Shown: one piece after another, positions 7,901 through 9,092 of the stretch
How positions within the stretch are numbered: the first letter of the stretch is position 1
Layout of the letters: every line of letters starts with the position of its first letter
Source: Chloroflexota bacterium
GTDB lineage: Bacteria > Chloroflexota > Anaerolineae > Anaerolineales > UBA4823
Direction: 5' to 3'
DNA length: 9,092 nt
NCBI GenBank assembly: GCA_030613705.1
Contig: JAUWLJ010000061.1
Span: 1 to 9,092 of the forward strand
Program-made: the position numbers and the translations under genes
The notes under the pieces: model-generated
What the model was told of the DNA's origin: nothing
Seen by the model: only the letters and a program-made list of their open reading frames with translations
Databases searched by the model: none

Positions 7901-8451
7901 AGATAGGCAGAGTTCTTCTCTAAATCGGTATCATCGAACAATTCTAAATGTGGAGAAAAGGCTGGATTCATATTCGCCAGCCAAAGCATCAGCATTTCCT
8001 CCAACACTATCTGCTTGTTAGGTACACCACCCGTTGAACCCTCCAAATATTCCTGGAGATCATCTTCTCTGCGGTAAACAGCTAGCGGAGGGAATTGATC
8101 TGCGAAGTTTTGTATGCAGGTGTTTAAAGCCTCCTCCCCCACCTGCTGGACCAACCAATCCAATGCCTCTCCCATCACTATGGGATTAATCTGCTGGCGA
8201 TATTTTTCTATGGCGAAATGCAATATCTCGTCGATCAAGCCCATGGCATTGATTTGCCCTGGACGAATAGCTCCTTCAGGGTAACGGATTAAATGTCTTT
8301 TTTCATTCATCTTTTGCGCGAATATACGAGCTGCATAGAAATCAGCCAAGATCACATTTCCGCTTAAAGAGAATATTGACTGGTCAAACTGGTAACGATC
8401 ACGCGCCTGGCGAGATATGTGGAATTCCATGCAGGTTGTTAGCCTCTTCAT
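4948..8451 (-). CDS. Large alpha-amylase-family protein (GH13 barrel with long N- and C-terminal regions)
   Basis: This probable cytoplasmic GH13 enzyme acts on alpha-glucans, but I cannot say whether it hydrolyses, branches or transfers. Numbering from the 8451 start (1167 residues), about 1-310 form a mostly helical region with no recognised domain. The barrel then shows region I SDMVPNH (396-402, D397), a region V-like TAQLDYL (486-492), region II IIRFDAA (513-519) with nucleophile D517, region III LLAEAFW (579-585) with acid/base E582, and region IV FMNNPDE (638-644) with D643. The catalytic trio is complete, but the usual region IV histidine is proline. About 850-1167 form another unassigned, charged helical region. 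At over twice the length of a plain amylase it resembles a long GH13 clade annotated only as alpha-amylase. The ATG at 8451 is preferred over 8490: it has GGAG eight bases upstream, and 8490 lies within a TATAAT promoter element. No signal peptide or membrane segment is apparent. Confidence 0.88.
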   Translation of the reverse strand: MKRLTTCMEFHISRQARDRYQFDQSIFSLSGNVILADFYAARIFAQKMNEKRHLIRYPEGAIRPGQINAMGLIDEILHFAIEKYRQQINPIVMGEALDWLVQQVGEEALNTCIQNFADQFPPLAVYRREDDLQEYLEGSTGGVPNKQIVLEEMLMLWLANMNPAFSPHLELFDDTDLEKNSAYLEIIASLKEFFETQPKFGPDNLNLIDLLRSPAIAVPHSLSGQLDYMRQSWGYLLGDYIFRLLSSLDFISEEDKAIFQGPGPARVYDFTGLDLEIERFSPDSDWMPSMVLIAKNIFVWLDQLSKQYQRPIHQLDHIPDEELDRLANCGFKGLWLIGLWERSSASQRIKQLRGNPEAVASAYSLSDYEIAADLGGEESYRNLHARAWQRGLRLASDMVPNHMGIDSNWVIEHPEWFVSLDYSPFPAYSFNGVNLSWDDRVGIYIEDHYYDSSDAAVVFKRVDNWTGNTKYIYHGNDGTSMPWNDTAQLDYLLPEVREAVIQTILGVARKFPIIRFDAAMTLAKKHFQRLWYPEPGTGGAIPSRAEHGLTKKQFEAAFPVEFWREVVDRVAEEVPDTLLLAEAFWMMEGYFVRTLGMHRVYNSAFMNMLRDEKNQEYRLVIKNTLEFDPDILKRYVNFMNNPDERTAIDQFGKEDKYFGICILMSTLPGLPMFGHGQIEGFAEKYGMEFRRAYWEEKPDPYLVERHEREIFPLLRKRYLFAEVGEFSLYDFFTSDGHVNEDVYAYSNRRGDERSLVVYHNKYADARGWIKDSAASAVKNVQGDQRQLVSRKLHQGLGLHPGEDHYTIFRDQVTGLEYIRNNRVLAEEGLYLELGAYKYHVFMDFRQVQDNEWHQYAQLTAYLDGRGVPSVEETLKEIILQPIHFPFRELTEAGMITRLLDARLTGNKKMVDIDLMSEVEQKAAHLLVEINQLTGAGREQNDIQVYAQEIRNKVQAILELPALRETTSADSRRNYKSAVKLILDNLSLEEKDIPKWSVLIGWAFTHSLGRLMGDEGAADRSQSWIDEWLLGRILASSMLDLGLSEAESWRSVGLIKILIRHQAWYQINTPKRKRAYRILKRLLEDEVVRGVLQVNRYQGILWFNKEAFEELLVWMMRIAAINVIADKNLSSDEARDQITGHYQVIRKLKKAESKSEYQVEKLLEGTSN

Positions 8452-8459
8452 ATTTGTGG

Positions 8460-8463
8460 CTCC
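8460..8463 (-). promoter_or_regulatory. Ribosome binding site supporting the GH13 start at 8451
   Basis: On the minus strand GGAG is followed by eight bases (CCACAAAT) and then ATG at 8451. The first in-frame ATG pair (8490 and 8487) has only GGTAAG nearby, and a third in-frame ATG at 8430 has no purine-rich site. This makes 8451 the best-supported start. Confidence 0.6.
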
Positions 8464-8488
8464 GATCCTTTGGGGAGAAGTCTGCATC

Positions 8489-8516
8489 ATTATATCTTAC
8501 CCAGCTGATAGGAAAA
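8489..8516 (-). promoter_or_regulatory. Candidate promoter of the GH13 gene
   Basis: A perfect -10 hexamer TATAAT reads on the minus strand from 8494 to 8489. A weak -35 candidate, TTTTCC at 8516-8511 (three of six consensus positions), is spaced 16 bases upstream. Transcription would begin near 8482, giving about 30 bases of leader before the 8451 ATG and excluding the upstream ATG at 8490. It separates the GH13 gene from the broken kinase gene upstream on the same strand. Confidence 0.45.
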
Positions 8517-8542
8517 CCAGAAAGATTCAGGATAAGCAAAGA

Positions 8543-8554
8543 AATTGATCAATT
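8543..8554. repeat. 12-bp perfect palindrome upstream of the GH13 promoter
   Basis: AATTGATCAATT is fully self-complementary and lies about 49 bases upstream of the candidate -10 element of the GH13 gene. A dimeric regulator could bind such a site, but the sequence is AT-rich and a chance origin is possible. I see no second exact copy in the window. CAATTGATCA at 403-412 shares only its core. Confidence 0.25.
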
Positions 8555-8611
8555 GTAAGTTTGAAATAATTCAATCCCCCAAATATCCAGGTTAAAGTGT
8601 TTCCATCAAAC

Positions 8612-9092
8612 TCAATGTGAGACGGAGGTCATTGACCGGGCCAACCCGCAATCCATCAGCTTTACCTGCCCATCAACCAGGAGCACATTTTCGGGGTTCA
8701 GGTCTCGATGGATCACGTCGTGTTGGTGAGCATGAGCAAGTGCTTCGCAGAGCTGCCGATTGATCTCAAGTACCCGATCGAGATCTTCAATTGACTCATC
8801 TCTTAAGGATTTCCCATCCACAAGCTCCATAATGATAAATAGCAAACCATCATATTCTCTTACATCGTAGACTGTAACAATGTTTGGATAGCGTAATCCA
8901 GCAGCCGCCCGCGCTTCATCCAGCAAACGTGATTGACTATCTGCACTCAACCCCGCATCAGACAATACCTTAATCGCGACACTCCGCTTAAATAAGGTAT
9001 CGAAGGCTTGCTAAACAATGCCCATGCCTCCCCGACCCAACTCAGAATCGATGCGGTAACGTTCAAGCAATAATGAACCAATCTTAACAATT
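8612..9092 (-). pseudogene. Degraded serine/threonine protein kinase (N-lobe to DFG region), 5' end beyond window
   Basis: One frame read from 9091 down to 8614 translates as a Hanks-type kinase, broken by a TAG at 9013-9011. Before the stop are LLLERYRIDSELGRGGMGIV, the family's N-terminal strand and glycine-rich loop. After it come QAFDTLFKRSVAIKVL with the ATP-binding lysine of VAIK, the helix-C glutamate in LLDEARAAAGL, and HPN-like YPNIVTVYDV. The hinge FIIMELVDGKSL, the catalytic loop HRDLNPEN and MDCGLARS follow. The frame ends at TGA (8614-8612) soon after the DFG position, so the activation segment, APE motif and C-lobe are missing. The stop replaces the Tyr normally found in GxVY. 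Lys of HRDLKPEN is Asn (8698-8696) and Phe of DFG is Cys (8650-8648). Each change is one base from a functional codon. An active kinase is very unlikely; sequencing error could explain the TAG alone but not the rest. Confidence 0.85.

Noticed and set aside
8612..8965. A separate 117-residue kinase-like gene starting at a TTG at 8965
   Set aside because: The TTG is the Leu codon inside VAIKVLSDAG, and kinase sequence continues upstream in the same frame to the window edge. It is part of the broken kinase gene, not an independent start.
1..9092. CRISPR array, insertion sequence, prophage, tRNA or rRNA
   Set aside because: No spaced direct repeats, transposase-like frames, terminal inverted repeats or RNA-gene signatures were seen in any spacer.

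Overview
The window is a stretch of bacterial chromosome centred on storage-glucan (glycogen/maltodextrin) metabolism. Base composition is moderate, genes are closely packed and start codons look ordinary. The closest remembered matches to the long GH13 protein and the compact GH57/DUF3536 protein are from anaerobic Chloroflexota (Anaerolineae). The Hanks-type kinase fragment at the right end would also suit that group. The taxon is an inference from recalled family resemblance, because no marker gene is present.

Layout from left to right. Positions 1-129 hold the last 42 codons of an unrecognised plus-strand gene. Positions 130-439 are an AT-rich spacer between convergent genes and contain a perfect 10-bp-stem hairpin. 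Positions 440-3194 (minus strand) are a two-gene unit, glgC (ADP-glucose pyrophosphorylase) followed by malQ (4-alpha-glucanotransferase). The two genes overlap by 11 bases. A 286-base divergent spacer separates glgC from a plus-strand GH57/DUF3536 glycosidase gene (3481-4914). Thirty-three bases further on, facing it, lies a very long minus-strand GH13 alpha-amylase-family gene (4948-8451, 1167 residues). Its catalytic barrel sits between two large regions I cannot assign. The right edge (8612-9092, minus) is the broken front half of a serine/threonine protein kinase. It has an in-frame amber codon in the glycine-rich loop, altered catalytic motifs and no activation segment or C-lobe.

Working together: GlgC makes ADP-glucose, the committed precursor of glycogen. 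MalQ rearranges and disproportionates alpha-1,4-glucans. The GH57 and GH13 enzymes carry intact catalytic acids and no export signals, so they probably trim, branch or transfer glucan chains in the cytoplasm. Glycogen synthase, classical branching enzyme and phosphorylase are not in the window. The GH57-GH13 pair beside glgC-malQ is the most interesting part. Both glycosidases belong to poorly characterised clades, and the GH13 protein has about 310 N-terminal and about 310 C-terminal residues of unknown role. I saw no tRNA, rRNA, CRISPR array, insertion sequence or phage gene.
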